A stretch of 64,000 nucleotides of DNA from Desulfosporosinus youngiae DSM 17734. GTDB taxonomy: Bacteria > Bacillota > Desulfitobacteriia > Desulfitobacteriales > Desulfitobacteriaceae. The position numbers were made by a program, and so were the translations under genes. Of this stretch, positions 43,004 through 51,562 are shown piece after piece (the stretch's first letter is position 1; every line of letters starts with the position of its first letter). Below the pieces are notes generated by a model. It was not told where the DNA came from. It did no database searches and was given only the letters and a program-made list of their open reading frames with translations. Location of the stretch: NCBI RefSeq assembly GCF_000244895.1, contig NZ_CM001441.1, positions 3,182,226 through 3,246,225 of the forward strand, in the 5' to 3' direction.

Positions 43004-44344
43004 ATGAAAAAAAATAGAATATTGCTTTGCCTTTTATGCATTTTGTTAATAGCATTTGCTTATAATCCTGTATTTGCTAGTTCAAATTCAGGCGAGCCTA
43101 TATCACAACTATCTACTCCTGGCGATACATTAAGTAAAAGTCAAAATGAATATGTGAGTATTACCAATAATGCTATTAGCCAAAATATCGGCGATAATAA
43201 AAAAATTGAGGCAATCTGTGAAGAATTCCTGACCCTATCCAAAGCTTCTGTACGAGATCCCCAAAACTATGATAACACCCTGCGCATCGGCAAAAATAGT
43301 TTAAAAAACGATAAAATCCAATACAGATTAACTGGCTATCAATATCAAGCCGCTTTAAATAACGCTCTGGGGTGGGAAATTTCAAAAGATAATTTGGTTT
43401 TTTCTGATTTCACACTATTGAATCAAAGTAAAAACACTGCTACTGCAAGTATTATTGAAAAATATACCTACTACATTAACGATGGTTTTGATGATGAAAG
43501 TTACAGAAGCAAAAAGTATACCTTTGAACTGCTTCGTGATTCAGATGGATGGAAAATTACAAACGTGACTACTGATGACCCATGGGAAACAGATACTAAT
43601 TTTAAATATGAACCAATTGATGTAACAAATGCCGTTAATGCACACATAAAAGAAAACAAGGAAGTTGCCGCGTCACCGGCATCAGCCGATGAAAGCAAAC
43701 CTTTTGTAGTAGCGCCTACAGCTTGGTACCAATGGACGTACCACCCTTCTTTAGCTGTATCATATGCAGTTGCCCATTACGCTGATACCACTAACTCTGT
43801 TTTTGGTTATCACTCCGGAAATAACTGTCAAAATTTTGCCTCGCAATGTGTTTGGGCAGGATTAAAAGGTACAGGTTCAAATAAAGAAGCAAGACCCGCA
43901 GTGCCAATATCTCGTGTAGGTGCTTCTGCCCCTAATGTTTGGTGCGTTAACCAAGCGACAACAGCTTACGGGTTTCCATATAACTATAGTTGGGATAATG
44001 TAATAGCATTTGCAAATCTATTGATACGTAGTGGACCAGAATATGGTGAAGGTCCATATGGCAATGCATATTTTAGTAATGGAGTCCAAAATGCAGAAGT
44101 AGGGAATGTCCTAACTGTAGATTGGGATGGATCACCCTCTTTAACGACAATAGATCACGCTATGTTTGTAACTCAAGTATCAGGGACTTCTGGATCGCGT
44201 ACTAAAGATCAAGTAAAAGTTGCTGCTCATACAAAGCATTCTAATACAGCCTATGAGGTTCTATCACAATATACCCCCCAGTCAATTGGCTCTTTTGGCC
44301 GAGACGTAATCTGGTCGGGAAATTATACCGCAGCGCAGCCTTAA
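43004..44344 (+). CDS. secreted protein with C-terminal amidase domain (Amidase_6 type)
   Basis: About 446 residues. Signal peptide (1-26, 'LLCILLIAFAYNPVFAS'), an N-terminal alpha/beta region (45-220), and a C-terminal cysteine amidase-like domain: catalytic Cys in 'YHSGNNCQNFASQCVWAG' (around 272-289) and His in 'TIDHAMFVTQVSG' (around 385). This domain occurs in exported Firmicute proteins thought to cut wall or peptide amides. ATG 43004 has an AGGAGG site 7 bases before it; the ATG at 42998 is too close. An ECF-type promoter site upstream suggests envelope-stress control. A hairpin follows at 44352. Confidence 0.8.
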   Translation: MKKNRILLCLLCILLIAFAYNPVFASSNSGEPISQLSTPGDTLSKSQNEYVSITNNAISQNIGDNKKIEAICEEFLTLSKASVRDPQNYDNTLRIGKNSLKNDKIQYRLTGYQYQAALNNALGWEISKDNLVFSDFTLLNQSKNTATASIIEKYTYYINDGFDDESYRSKKYTFELLRDSDGWKITNVTTDDPWETDTNFKYEPIDVTNAVNAHIKENKEVAASPASADESKPFVVAPTAWYQWTYHPSLAVSYAVAHYADTTNSVFGYHSGNNCQNFASQCVWAGLKGTGSNKEARPAVPISRVGASAPNVWCVNQATTAYGFPYNYSWDNVIAFANLLIRSGPEYGEGPYGNAYFSNGVQNAEVGNVLTVDWDGSPSLTTIDHAMFVTQVSGTSGSRTKDQVKVAAHTKHSNTAYEVLSQYTPQSIGSFGRDVIWSGNYTAAQP

Positions 44345-44351
44345 AATTGAT

Positions 44352-44399
44352 AGAAGAGAGAAGTTAAGAGAAGAAATTAATCTCTCTCTTCTTTAACTA
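44352..44399 (+). terminator. terminator of the amidase gene
   Basis: Stem GAAGAGAGA / TCTCTCTTC with an AT-rich tail, just after the amidase stop. Confidence 0.55.
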
Positions 44400-44512
44400 A
44401 ACTAGTATAAAATATTATTGAATACTAATTTTATATACTAAAATAAATTCCATGCTTTATGATATTTCCGGTGAATTGCCCGATGAATTGATAGCAAAGG
44501 AGAACCATTTCT

Positions 44513-45682
44513 ATGAGAAGAAAGAGCTATTTGCTTATTTTCCCCTTTCTCTTACTTTTAACCGGATGTGCCGATATAAGCGGAAAGCATCCGGTTATTT
44601 CTCAGACGACCGTAACAAATATTCAAACCCAACAATATACATTTTCTATTGTCCAAAGTAAAGGCTCTTCTGCCCAGATAAATGATAAGATTTCCTATAC
44701 CGGGGCTTTTGAGTTGATTGTTAAGAACGACAAAGGAATAGAAACCTCCCATAAATCCCTTAATGATTACTTTAGCAAGCAAAAACTGGTCTTTGAAGGA
44801 CCGGTGAATCTTGACGCCAGCAACGATTATAATGCCGACAATTTATTTGATATTCCCATTGGCTTCCCTGCGGGTGACGGCAGCGGTCAATATCAATATG
44901 GCATATTCAGTATTGATAAAGATGGTAAGATTTTTTCCTTGCCGGTCAAAGGATACAAAGATGATGGCTTTGTTTATACGGCGCTTGATGACAAACACTC
45001 AGCGGCGCTTACACAAATAGATAATTTCGCGGACAATAGGCAGCATCCAGCTATTTTGATGGGGATCCGCAAGGACGGCGGTTATGAACCGGCCAAATAT
45101 GTCTGGGATGGAAAGCAATTTAATTTTAGCAGCCCTTTTGTGGTCGCTAATGCCGAAACAAATGCCCATAATCAAAAATATTCAATAACAGCCATCCAAA
45201 CCGAATATAAGAAACCGCTTACGCCGGAGGATGAAGGGTTCAGTATTTTTGAAAGCATGTACCGCGGACGTTTTGACCTTCTTGTCCAGGACAGCAGCGG
45301 TAAGGTGACCAGCCGTATTTCGTTGAACAAATATTTTGGAGATGATGACCTGGGCTTTGGGGATATTCCGCTTAAGTTCAAAGATTATAACCAAGACGGA
45401 AATGCGGATTTTGTGATTGGCCGGCCTGCTCCGATTGGTGATAGTCCTGATTTTCAATATGCTTTATTCAGTGTCAATCCGGAGGGAATAGTATACAACC
45501 TTCCTGCGGTGGGCTATAGGAAAGACGGATATATTTATAGCGCGGAAACACGGGCGGGATTTCCTTTACTTAATAACGATGAAGTTGGTATAGTAGTCAC
45601 TTTAGGCAGCCTTTTTGAATATCGCTTTGCACAAGCAAAATATTTATGGGATGGAAGCCGGTTTGTGTTTCAGTTGAATTAA
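44513..45682 (+). CDS. lipoprotein with two related beta-rich halves
   Basis: 389 residues; signal peptide with lipobox 'LLLLTGCAD' (Cys about 19). The mature part is a tandem duplication: 'YTGAFELIVKNDKGIETSHK' (around 65) matches 'YRGRFDLLVQDSSGKVTSRI' (around 250), each followed by an Asp-rich FG-GAP-like stretch ('ADNLFDIPIGFPAGDGSGQY'; 'GNADFVIGRPAPIGDSPDFQ'), then 'AKYVWDG' / 'AKYLWDG'. It could bind calcium (inference). AAAGGAG site. No named family. Confidence 0.65.
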   Translation: MRRKSYLLIFPFLLLLTGCADISGKHPVISQTTVTNIQTQQYTFSIVQSKGSSAQINDKISYTGAFELIVKNDKGIETSHKSLNDYFSKQKLVFEGPVNLDASNDYNADNLFDIPIGFPAGDGSGQYQYGIFSIDKDGKIFSLPVKGYKDDGFVYTALDDKHSAALTQIDNFADNRQHPAILMGIRKDGGYEPAKYVWDGKQFNFSSPFVVANAETNAHNQKYSITAIQTEYKKPLTPEDEGFSIFESMYRGRFDLLVQDSSGKVTSRISLNKYFGDDDLGFGDIPLKFKDYNQDGNADFVIGRPAPIGDSPDFQYALFSVNPEGIVYNLPAVGYRKDGYIYSAETRAGFPLLNNDEVGIVVTLGSLFEYRFAQAKYLWDGSRFVFQLN

Positions 45683-45814
45683 ACGCTGGCGTGAAAAATA
45701 GGAGCTAACTGTAGCGAACTACGCTCAACCCCTGTGATATAACGTAAGTGTCAAACCGACCTTGTACCGAATGCCAATATAAAAAGAACCCCAGCGATAG
45801 GGTTCTTGCGTTAA

Positions 45815-47428
45815 TCATTTTTTATTTGATCGGCAGCGGTCAGGCAGCGTGCTCGACCACGGCATCAAGTCTTTTATAAACTCTCGCTGCTTTCCGTCTA
45901 GATATTGCGGAATAGTTTCTAAAAGATATGAAAAGTATTCATAGGGTCTCAGACCATTGGCTTTCGCTGTTTCAACAATACTATAGATGATCGAGCTAGC
46001 TTTGGCACCATTTGGCGAATAGCAGAACATCCAATTGTTTCTACCTACGGCAAAGGCTTTGGCTGCACGCTCTGCTGCATTATTATCGATTGGGATAAGT
46101 CCATTTAATAAATAGGTTTCAAGATACGTTTGTTGATTGAGGGCGTACTTTACAGCTTTCCCTATCAGACTTTGGCTGTCTGCGGCGACTTCCATCGGTT
46201 TTAGCCACTCAAAAAAGGCCTCAAGGATCGGCTTGCTTTGTTGCAGACGACCTTCACGCCGTTCTTCTTCAGTTTTCGTTTCCAGAAAATCCTCGATCTT
46301 ATAGAGCAAGGCTAGACGCTTAAGTGCCTCTTCCGCGACAGTTCCTTTCCTGTCCTTGGCTGGAAGTGCAACTAGGCAGTCGTTGAATTTCCGGCGTACG
46401 TGAGCCATACAACCTGATACCACAATGTCTTCCGACATGCTATGGTAAGCAGCATAACCATCACAGGTCAAGTACCCCTTATATCCTGAAAGGAAAGTTT
46501 TGGGGTGTTGTGCTTGACGCGTCATTTGATAGTTATAGAGCACAATCGGAGGTTGTTCTGTCAGCTCTCCCGTACGGTAGATCCACATCCAGCTATCGCT
46601 TTCGGCTGGTCTGCCATCTTCCTTAATAACTTGAACTCTAGTCTCGTCACATTGAATTGCTGGACAGGACAGCAATTCTTCACGCAGGGCATCATACAGG
46701 AGGGAAAGGTAATCCTCAGTGCAACGGATTATCCAGTTGGCCATTGTCTGACGGGAAAGATTAACGCCATAGCGCTGAAACTCTTTTTCCTGACGAGCAA
46801 GTGGAACAGAATTCACATACTTCCCGTTAATAACAGCAGCAACAACAGATGGGGTTGCTACACTGCCTCGCAGTAGCGGTTTTTCCTTTTCAGCTCGTTC
46901 AATGTGGTCACATTCGCAGTTAGTACATCCATACACATATACGACATGCTCTTCATTCTCAAAGTGTGCAGGGACAAATTTCATATAATTTGATAGTTCT
47001 CTATTGATAACTTTCAATGGTGAACTGCAGTGTGGACAGGAACAAGCTTCTTCAGACAGTTTATGTTCGATGCGTTCAACAGGAAAGTCCGATAAATCTT
47101 GTTGGCGTTTACCTTTTTGCTTTTTCGTCCTAGCAGGCTTTTTAATAATATCTTCAATCGTTGGCTCAGTAACATCAGAGCTAGCTTGGACTTCCGCCTC
47201 ATTAAAACAAAAGGACAGTTGTTTTACGCCATCTTCAGGGTTACTCTTCTCGCTAGAGCGACCATAACGCTGATGCTGGGCTAGAGCCAACTGTTGGGTC
47301 ATGAAATCCAATTTCGCAGTAATTTCTTGGTTATGAGCCATTAATAGTTTACATAGCGAAAGCAATTCATCCTTAGAACAATTATTGAGTTGTTGGGATG
47401 ATAGTGGAAGTAACGTTTGCTTTTTCAT
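45815..47428 (-). CDS. tnpC: IS66 transposase (TnpC/Orf3)
   Basis: 537 residues, the main IS66 transposase. N-terminal coiled coil ('LMAHNQEITAKLDFMTQQLA'), zinc-ribbon region ('CSCPHCSSPLKVINRELSNY'), and the DDE domain with 'IQCDETRVQVI' (first Asp), 'LTCDGYAAYH' (second Asp) and 'PIDNNAAERAAKAFAVGRNN' (Glu). The C-terminal 'YEYFSYLLETIPQY' is usual for the family. Full length. Confidence 0.95.
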   Translation of the reverse strand: MKKQTLLPLSSQQLNNCSKDELLSLCKLLMAHNQEITAKLDFMTQQLALAQHQRYGRSSEKSNPEDGVKQLSFCFNEAEVQASSDVTEPTIEDIIKKPARTKKQKGKRQQDLSDFPVERIEHKLSEEACSCPHCSSPLKVINRELSNYMKFVPAHFENEEHVVYVYGCTNCECDHIERAEKEKPLLRGSVATPSVVAAVINGKYVNSVPLARQEKEFQRYGVNLSRQTMANWIIRCTEDYLSLLYDALREELLSCPAIQCDETRVQVIKEDGRPAESDSWMWIYRTGELTEQPPIVLYNYQMTRQAQHPKTFLSGYKGYLTCDGYAAYHSMSEDIVVSGCMAHVRRKFNDCLVALPAKDRKGTVAEEALKRLALLYKIEDFLETKTEEERREGRLQQSKPILEAFFEWLKPMEVAADSQSLIGKAVKYALNQQTYLETYLLNGLIPIDNNAAERAAKAFAVGRNNWMFCYSPNGAKASSIIYSIVETAKANGLRPYEYFSYLLETIPQYLDGKQREFIKDLMPWSSTLPDRCRSNKK

Positions 47429-47541
47429 ACTACAAATTATACCATGAAAAGACCTATTTTACGAGGTTTTTCGTCACGCTGATGTAGCTGAAAGCTTGAT
47501 TTCACCCAGTTTTTTTCGGTTTGTTGATTCTGAAAAACATC

Positions 47542-47895
47542 CTAGATAACAAGTGTTGGATGGCGTTGTTCAAAGGCTTGTTGTTGTTCGACAGCTAGGC
47601 CTTCAGTTAACCATCTTAACTCACGAAGAGTAATTAAACGTATCTCTTGGGCGTTCATTGGCCAACGAAAATGTCCCCGTTCCAAACGTTTGATGAAAAG
47701 CCAGAAACCTGAGCCATCCCACTGCAGGATTTTGAGTCTGGTTTGAGCTCTGTTACAAAAAACGAACATAGCTTTGGAATAAGGATCCAACTGGAATCTA
47801 AGTTTGATAATAGCCGAAAGACCATGAAAGCTTTTACGCAGATCAGTAATTCCAGTTGCCAGATAAACTTGAGTCCCTGCTGCGGAGTCAAGCAT
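47542..47895 (-). CDS. tnpB: IS66 accessory protein TnpB (Orf2)
   Basis: 117 residues: 'VYLATGITDLRKSFHGLSAI' near the N-terminus and 'VFCNRAQTRLKILQWDGSGF' in the middle, the hallmark of IS66 Orf2, needed for transposition with TnpA and TnpC. It overlaps the end of tnpA by 8 bases. Confidence 0.93.
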   Translation of the reverse strand: MLDSAAGTQVYLATGITDLRKSFHGLSAIIKLRFQLDPYSKAMFVFCNRAQTRLKILQWDGSGFWLFIKRLERGHFRWPMNAQEIRLITLRELRWLTEGLAVEQQQAFEQRHPTLVI

Positions 47896-48202
47896 GATTT
47901 TTCAGTAACCCAATAACTCTAGCTAATTGTTCAGGGCGAAAGTTTTCTGGAATCATAACGGAAAACAAACCGATCTTTACCACTAGAGGAGAACATTCAG
48001 CATCAGGCAATGCTTCGGATAAGGAAACGAATTCAGGTACTGTATTTTCACAGGAAACTGAATTTTTGATCTTTCTCATCCAGTAATGCAAAGTGGAGAT
48101 TGGGAAAGAGTTTTCGGCACACCATTGTTTAGCAGTTAGTCCACTTGATCGATAGGCAGCTACACGGTCTCGCCATAATTCCAAGGATGTTTCTCGGGAC
48201 AT
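47888..48202 (-). CDS. tnpA: IS66 accessory protein TnpA (Orf1)
   Basis: About 104 residues with a helix-turn-helix typical of IS66 Orf1: 'LWRDRVAAYRSSGLTAKQWC', 'FPISTLHYWMRKIK'. The ATG at 48202 is chosen for its GGAGGTG site; an earlier in-frame start at 48292 would lie within the terminal repeat. Confidence 0.88.
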   Translation of the reverse strand: MSRETSLELWRDRVAAYRSSGLTAKQWCAENSFPISTLHYWMRKIKNSVSCENTVPEFVSLSEALPDAECSPLVVKIGLFSVMIPENFRPEQLARVIGLLKNHA

Positions 48203-48430
48203 TTCACACCTCCAGATCTCTGTATAAAAATCTTGTATGTATGTATTATCCCAGAAACCTAGTACCCATTCCAGACACGGTCGGTTTGACACTTACGATA
48301 TAACCACTGCCATGGTGAATCGCCGCCATTGACAGTGGTTGAATTATAGATCTTGGTCATTCATTCCTTTTTGTACGGCATTCGCATACAGATGTCTTTC
48401 ATTGAGCTGTAAACCCCGAAAATGTCAACC

Positions 48431-48475
48431 CCCCCCCCATCTGATCACTTGCTCTTGGTTTATCAGACGGGGGGC
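48431..48475 (-). terminator. GC-rich hairpin after the 122-residue gene
   Basis: CCCCCC-A-TCTGAT pairs with ATCAGA-C-GGGGGG across a 20-base loop, about 50 bases past the stop of the minus-strand gene. A run of nine to ten C starts it. No long T run, so termination is only probable. Confidence 0.4.
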
Positions 48476-48523
48476 TGTGCTACACGACAGTGTTTGTTCC
48501 AGCGCTTACAACTTATATTCTGT

Positions 48524-48892
48524 TTAGTATTGGCAAGTTGTAGATGAAACTTCATTTTTTACAACTATGTTATCAACAACAAAAGAATGAGCTCCGCTAA
48601 CTCTCCAATTTTGTGTTCCAAATGAATTACTAGCTGTCATATCATATTGTGCATATGGAGGTTCAAAACTATCGGCTCCCTGGTCTACCAGAACATCATC
48701 TTTATAAAACCAACCACGCAAGCCAATTTCATCAACTGTTGGCTCATCAGTAGACGAAATTACATAACCTTCCATAGTAGAACCCGTATAAATAAGAGAA
48801 TAACTAGTAGTTATAAGGGCATAAGCAACAGTTGAGTATAATAGTACAAAAGTCAATGCTAATGTAGTAATAATAAAATTCTTTCTGTTCAT
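48524..48892 (-). CDS. small secreted protein, unknown function
   Basis: 122 residues with a signal peptide (1-25, 'LALTFVLLYSTVAYA') and a short beta-rich mature part that ends in a Cys ('SSTTCQY'). No family recognised. Its ATG overlaps the preceding stop (TAATG), so it is translationally coupled to the 155-residue gene. Both lie behind ECF-type promoter site B. Confidence 0.6.
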   Translation of the reverse strand: MNRKNFIITTLALTFVLLYSTVAYALITTSYSLIYTGSTMEGYVISSTDEPTVDEIGLRGWFYKDDVLVDQGADSFEPPYAQYDMTASNSFGTQNWRVSGAHSFVVDNIVVKNEVSSTTCQY

Positions 48893-49359
48893 TATTTTGC
48901 CCCCTTAACTTTATGATCTATTTTAACTGGCTTTTCTTTTGATATATCAAACTTAGTAAGCGAAATGGTACCGTCCGCATGCTGAATTGCAATTGAAGCA
49001 ACGTTGTTTCCTTCGATGAAATAAATCGGTGTTAAATCACCTACTACGAATATATTATCATCAGTTAACATAGCAAGAGCATTTGCAAGTTTGCCTCTAA
49101 CCTCAACGCTTTCAGTCGCAATGTTATTGTCAAATACATCCTTATCAAAAAGAGCTTTTACCTTACCTGTATCTAAACTAAAGGTTTTTATAGCTGAATC
49201 CTTGATAGCATATTCTTTTTCTGTATATCTACTGCTTTTACCAATTATTTGATCTGAAAAAACACTACTAACATTTCCGATCAATATCACAATTATTAGT
49301 GTTAATATTGCAGAAATGCCTATAAAAGCTTTTCTCTTATTCAAAGAAATCACCTTCAC
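48892..49359 (-). CDS. membrane-anchored exported protein, unknown function
   Basis: 155 residues: basic N-terminus, one transmembrane or signal segment ('AFIGISAILTLIIVILIGNV', 11-30), then a soluble domain. No family recognised. AAAGGTGA site before the TTG/ATG region (start TTG at 49359 after GAAGGTGATTTC). First gene of a two-gene operon; ECF-type promoter site B lies about 200 bases upstream. Confidence 0.6.
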   Translation of the reverse strand: MKVISLNKRKAFIGISAILTLIIVILIGNVSSVFSDQIIGKSSRYTEKEYAIKDSAIKTFSLDTGKVKALFDKDVFDNNIATESVEVRGKLANALAMLTDDNIFVVGDLTPIYFIEGNNVASIAIQHADGTISLTKFDISKEKPVKIDHKVKGAK

Positions 49360-49560
49360 CTTTCTTTTTTAACACTTAAATCCTCCGACAAAAATGCAGA
49401 TTTTTTATTTTAGTTCACATTCACCAACTACTTAATTAATCTAGTATTTACTTTTTAGTCCCTTCAGGCCCAAATACTTCTTTATTTATCAAACTACTTT
49501 TTCGCACCTCCTTGTACATAAATGACATTAATCATTTGAGAGTAACATCAACCTCTAATT

Positions 49561-49607
49561 TCTCCCTTCACTATATACATTACATTGAACTGACAAAATC
49601 ACATCTT
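49561..49607 (-). promoter_or_regulatory. putative ECF-sigma promoter, site B
   Basis: On the minus strand: GATGTGATTTTG, spacer TCA, GTTCAATGTAATGTATA, then TAGTGAAGGGAGA. Differs from site A at only a few positions over about 50 bases. Faces the 155/122-residue operon. Confidence 0.55.
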
Positions 49608-49815
49608 TTCAGCAAAAAACTTTCAAACAAATTACGACAAATTAACTCATTTTACTGACTGCTGATACAGGCGTATTGAAACAAAAGGCTGTCCTGAAAA
49701 CTTTTTATCCATGCTCCGCTCGTCCTTCCTAAATAGCAGCCTACACGGCTGGCGGTACTGTGTCTGATGAAGAATATCCCATAATGTCCAGCTTGCTGTA
49801 AAAGAGAAGGTAAAA

Positions 49816-50039
49816 ATGCACCTGATTATGGCACCTATTGAAATGATCGCCTGGTTCGATTCCGGCATAACGGAAATGTGGTCAAAGTGGAGCGGGTTCT
49901 CAGAATATCAGACGAAAAACTTGCCGGGAACAAGATGGAAGTTTACGAGTGCTAAAGTGAAGTTAATGAGCAGTTGAAGCGATATGCACTTAAGTATAAG
50001 TTGGACACATGCAAGTGGTTTCTCTATAAAATTGGCTGA
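49816..50039 (+). pseudogene. remnant of a conserved small Firmicute protein
   Basis: Reads 'MAPIEMIAWFDSGI', then in another frame 'FRHNGNVVKVERVLRISDEK', 'LAGNKMEVYEC', an in-frame TAA, and 'KRYALKYKLDTCKWFLYKIG'. The pieces match the layout of a short conserved protein I know from Firmicute genomes near DNA-repair genes ('PIRFR...LAGN...LKYE..TCRWFL'), here broken by one frameshift and one stop. Confidence 0.5.
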
Positions 50040-50123
50040 ATATCCGGTTGAGAATGACTCAGATCCTGAATTTAACCGGAAAATGAGGAAGCTAATCTTT
50101 CAGAAAAGCTGATTAGATATTTG

Positions 50124-50169
50124 AAAACGCCATACTAACGTTTATCAAAAAACAGTAGTACGGCGTTTT
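50124..50169. terminator. bidirectional terminator
   Basis: AAAACGCC / GGCGTTTT outer stem with ATACT/AGTA inner pairing, 12 bases past the stop of the 150-residue minus-strand gene. Confidence 0.6.
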
Positions 50170-50180
50170 AAAATATTTAT

Positions 50181-50618
50181 TTAATACGCAGTCACTGGAT
50201 TTGAGGTGACAATCTTGGTCTCTGATCCCCCGTCATCTGCAACGTAAAATTCAACATAACTTCGGTATTGTGTGCCGGGCGTTCCATAATAATAGCAATC
50301 ATAAACATAGGTACCGGTATTGTAGAGGTAATCATCTCTCACGATTGTATATATGGACTGCCAATAACCATTTCTTAAAGTTTGAACTTCTATGGTTTTG
50401 ACTCCAAGTTGATCGACGATCCTTGTGGCACCTAACATGTTTTCCAGCAAAAGCGTCCCATTTCCTATTGCTTGTGCAGTTACACTTGTGGAACGGATGT
50501 ATAAACTTGCCTTTTGAGATTCAACATTATCGGCGCTTGCATAAGAAGCCAACGGTGAAGTCAGCATACACAGCATAACGGTAAAAAGCTGCGCAATAAT
50601 TTTCTTTTTACATAGCAT
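50181..50618 (-). CDS. small secreted protein, unknown function
   Basis: About 145 residues; signal peptide (1-27, 'FTVMLCMLTSPLASYASA') and a beta-rich mature part with many Tyr ('YVYDCYYYGTPGTQYRSYVE'). ATG 50618 has a GGAGG site 8 bases before it, located inside the end of the DUF4367 gene; the two overlap. Third gene of the sigma operon and a probable regulon effector. No family recognised. Confidence 0.65.
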   Translation of the reverse strand: MLCKKKIIAQLFTVMLCMLTSPLASYASADNVESQKASLYIRSTSVTAQAIGNGTLLLENMLGATRIVDQLGVKTIEVQTLRNGYWQSIYTIVRDDYLYNTGTYVYDCYYYGTPGTQYRSYVEFYVADDGGSETKIVTSNPVTAY

Positions 50619-50622
50619 ATCT

Positions 50623-51510
50623 TTAACCTCCATACATCGAATCTATAATTTTTTTCATTTCATCTGCCGAGACATCGCTACTGATGTTATATACAACTAC
50701 CGAATCACTCCAAACGGCTTGAACTTGACCAAGGTTATTCATGATATAGTGTTTCACATTGTTTTTTTCGTAGATTTCAACCAGTTTTTCATCTTTTTCA
50801 AAATTAATATTTGCTGCTGCTTTATTACTATCATCATAGATACTAAGGTCAAAAACGATAGCTTTATTGGTGTTATCCTGGTAATATAACAATATTTTAA
50901 GGCTATCCGACCGGGCAAATTTCTCAGCATATTTAAAGGTAAAACCGTCAGGAAACCATTTGGGTGATAATGGCTTTAAAGGAAGACCCTTTATAACTTC
51001 CTCGACACTGCTATAGGTATTTCTTTGGGCAATATTGGTATTGCTGTTTTGCCCATTTGAGTAATTTTGAGTAGATAAATTGAATGTATCTTTCCCCCAC
51101 TGAACCATAGATTGTATAAAATTATAACCGAACGCATTGGCAGCAACAGATGACGTGAAGAAAATTATAATAAAGCAAGCGGCAATTTGCGCAACCCGTT
51201 TTTTTGTATGGATTTTGCGCTGACTGGCGCACCAGTTTTTATATCTCCGGTCAACATTCCGGCGCATGGCTTGCACTTTTTCTTCGGAAAGATATTCCTC
51301 TTTGCCTTCAATAAGATCAATCGCTTTTACACATTCGTCGATCAGATCGGTATCCATGCTTATTTCATCAGCTGACGAGGCTTCATATAAAATCCTATAC
51401 AGCTTATCTTTTACAATCGCGTCACTCTCCTTTTCGGACAGTATTTTTTTGATAATCTCTTTGTCGCTGCTTATGTCGGGGGGATAAGAATTATTCGTTT
51501 TCTCCTCCAT
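50623..51510 (-). CDS. DUF4367-type membrane protein, probable anti-sigma factor
   Basis: 295 residues: cytoplasmic N-terminal part (1-105) with acidic helices, one transmembrane helix (around 107-127, 'VAQIAACFIIIFFTSSVAAN'), and an extracytoplasmic DUF4367-like domain ('LPLKPLSPKWFPDGFTFKYA', ending 'SADEMKKIIDSMYGG'). It lies directly after an ECF sigma gene, the usual place of its anti-sigma. No classic zinc-binding HxxxCxxC motif, so the inhibition mode would differ. A putative ECF promoter (site C) lies between the two genes. Confidence 0.75.
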   Translation of the reverse strand: MEEKTNNSYPPDISSDKEIIKKILSEKESDAIVKDKLYRILYEASSADEISMDTDLIDECVKAIDLIEGKEEYLSEEKVQAMRRNVDRRYKNWCASQRKIHTKKRVAQIAACFIIIFFTSSVAANAFGYNFIQSMVQWGKDTFNLSTQNYSNGQNSNTNIAQRNTYSSVEEVIKGLPLKPLSPKWFPDGFTFKYAEKFARSDSLKILLYYQDNTNKAIVFDLSIYDDSNKAAANINFEKDEKLVEIYEKNNVKHYIMNNLGQVQAVWSDSVVVYNISSDVSADEMKKIIDSMYGG

Positions 51511-51514
51511 GTCT

Positions 51515-51562
51515 TTCTCCTTTCAACTATATACATTACATAAGTTACCGAAAATCACATGT
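51515..51562 (-). promoter_or_regulatory. putative ECF-sigma promoter, site C
   Basis: On the minus strand: ACATGTGATTTTCGGTAAC, then TTATGTAATGTATATAG and TTGAAAGGAGAAAG. Shares ATGTGATTTT and ATGTAATGTATA with sites A and B at the same spacing. It overlaps the last codons of the sigma gene and points at the DUF4367 gene, which fits autoregulation. Confidence 0.55.

Larger units (their letters stand above)
45744..48296 (-). mobile_element. complete IS66-family insertion sequence
   Basis: 2553 bp bounded by inverted repeats that begin GTAAGTGTCAAACCGACC at both ends (45744 inward; complement ending 48296), flanked by an exact 8-bp target duplication GATATAAC (45736-45743 and 48297-48304). 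It carries three minus-strand genes in the IS66 order tnpA-tnpB-tnpC, all open, so the copy looks intact and recent. The joined flanks suggest it landed between the lipoprotein gene and a downstream hairpin (AACCACTG...CAGTGGTT near 48301-48342). Confidence 0.95.

Noticed and set aside
48431-48440. Run of C residues as a possible phase-variable tract
   Set aside because: It lies after a gene as one arm of a hairpin, not in a coding frame or promoter.
49647-49868. Minus-strand 73-codon open frame
   Set aside because: Overlaps the plus-strand relic of a conserved small protein, which explains the sequence better.
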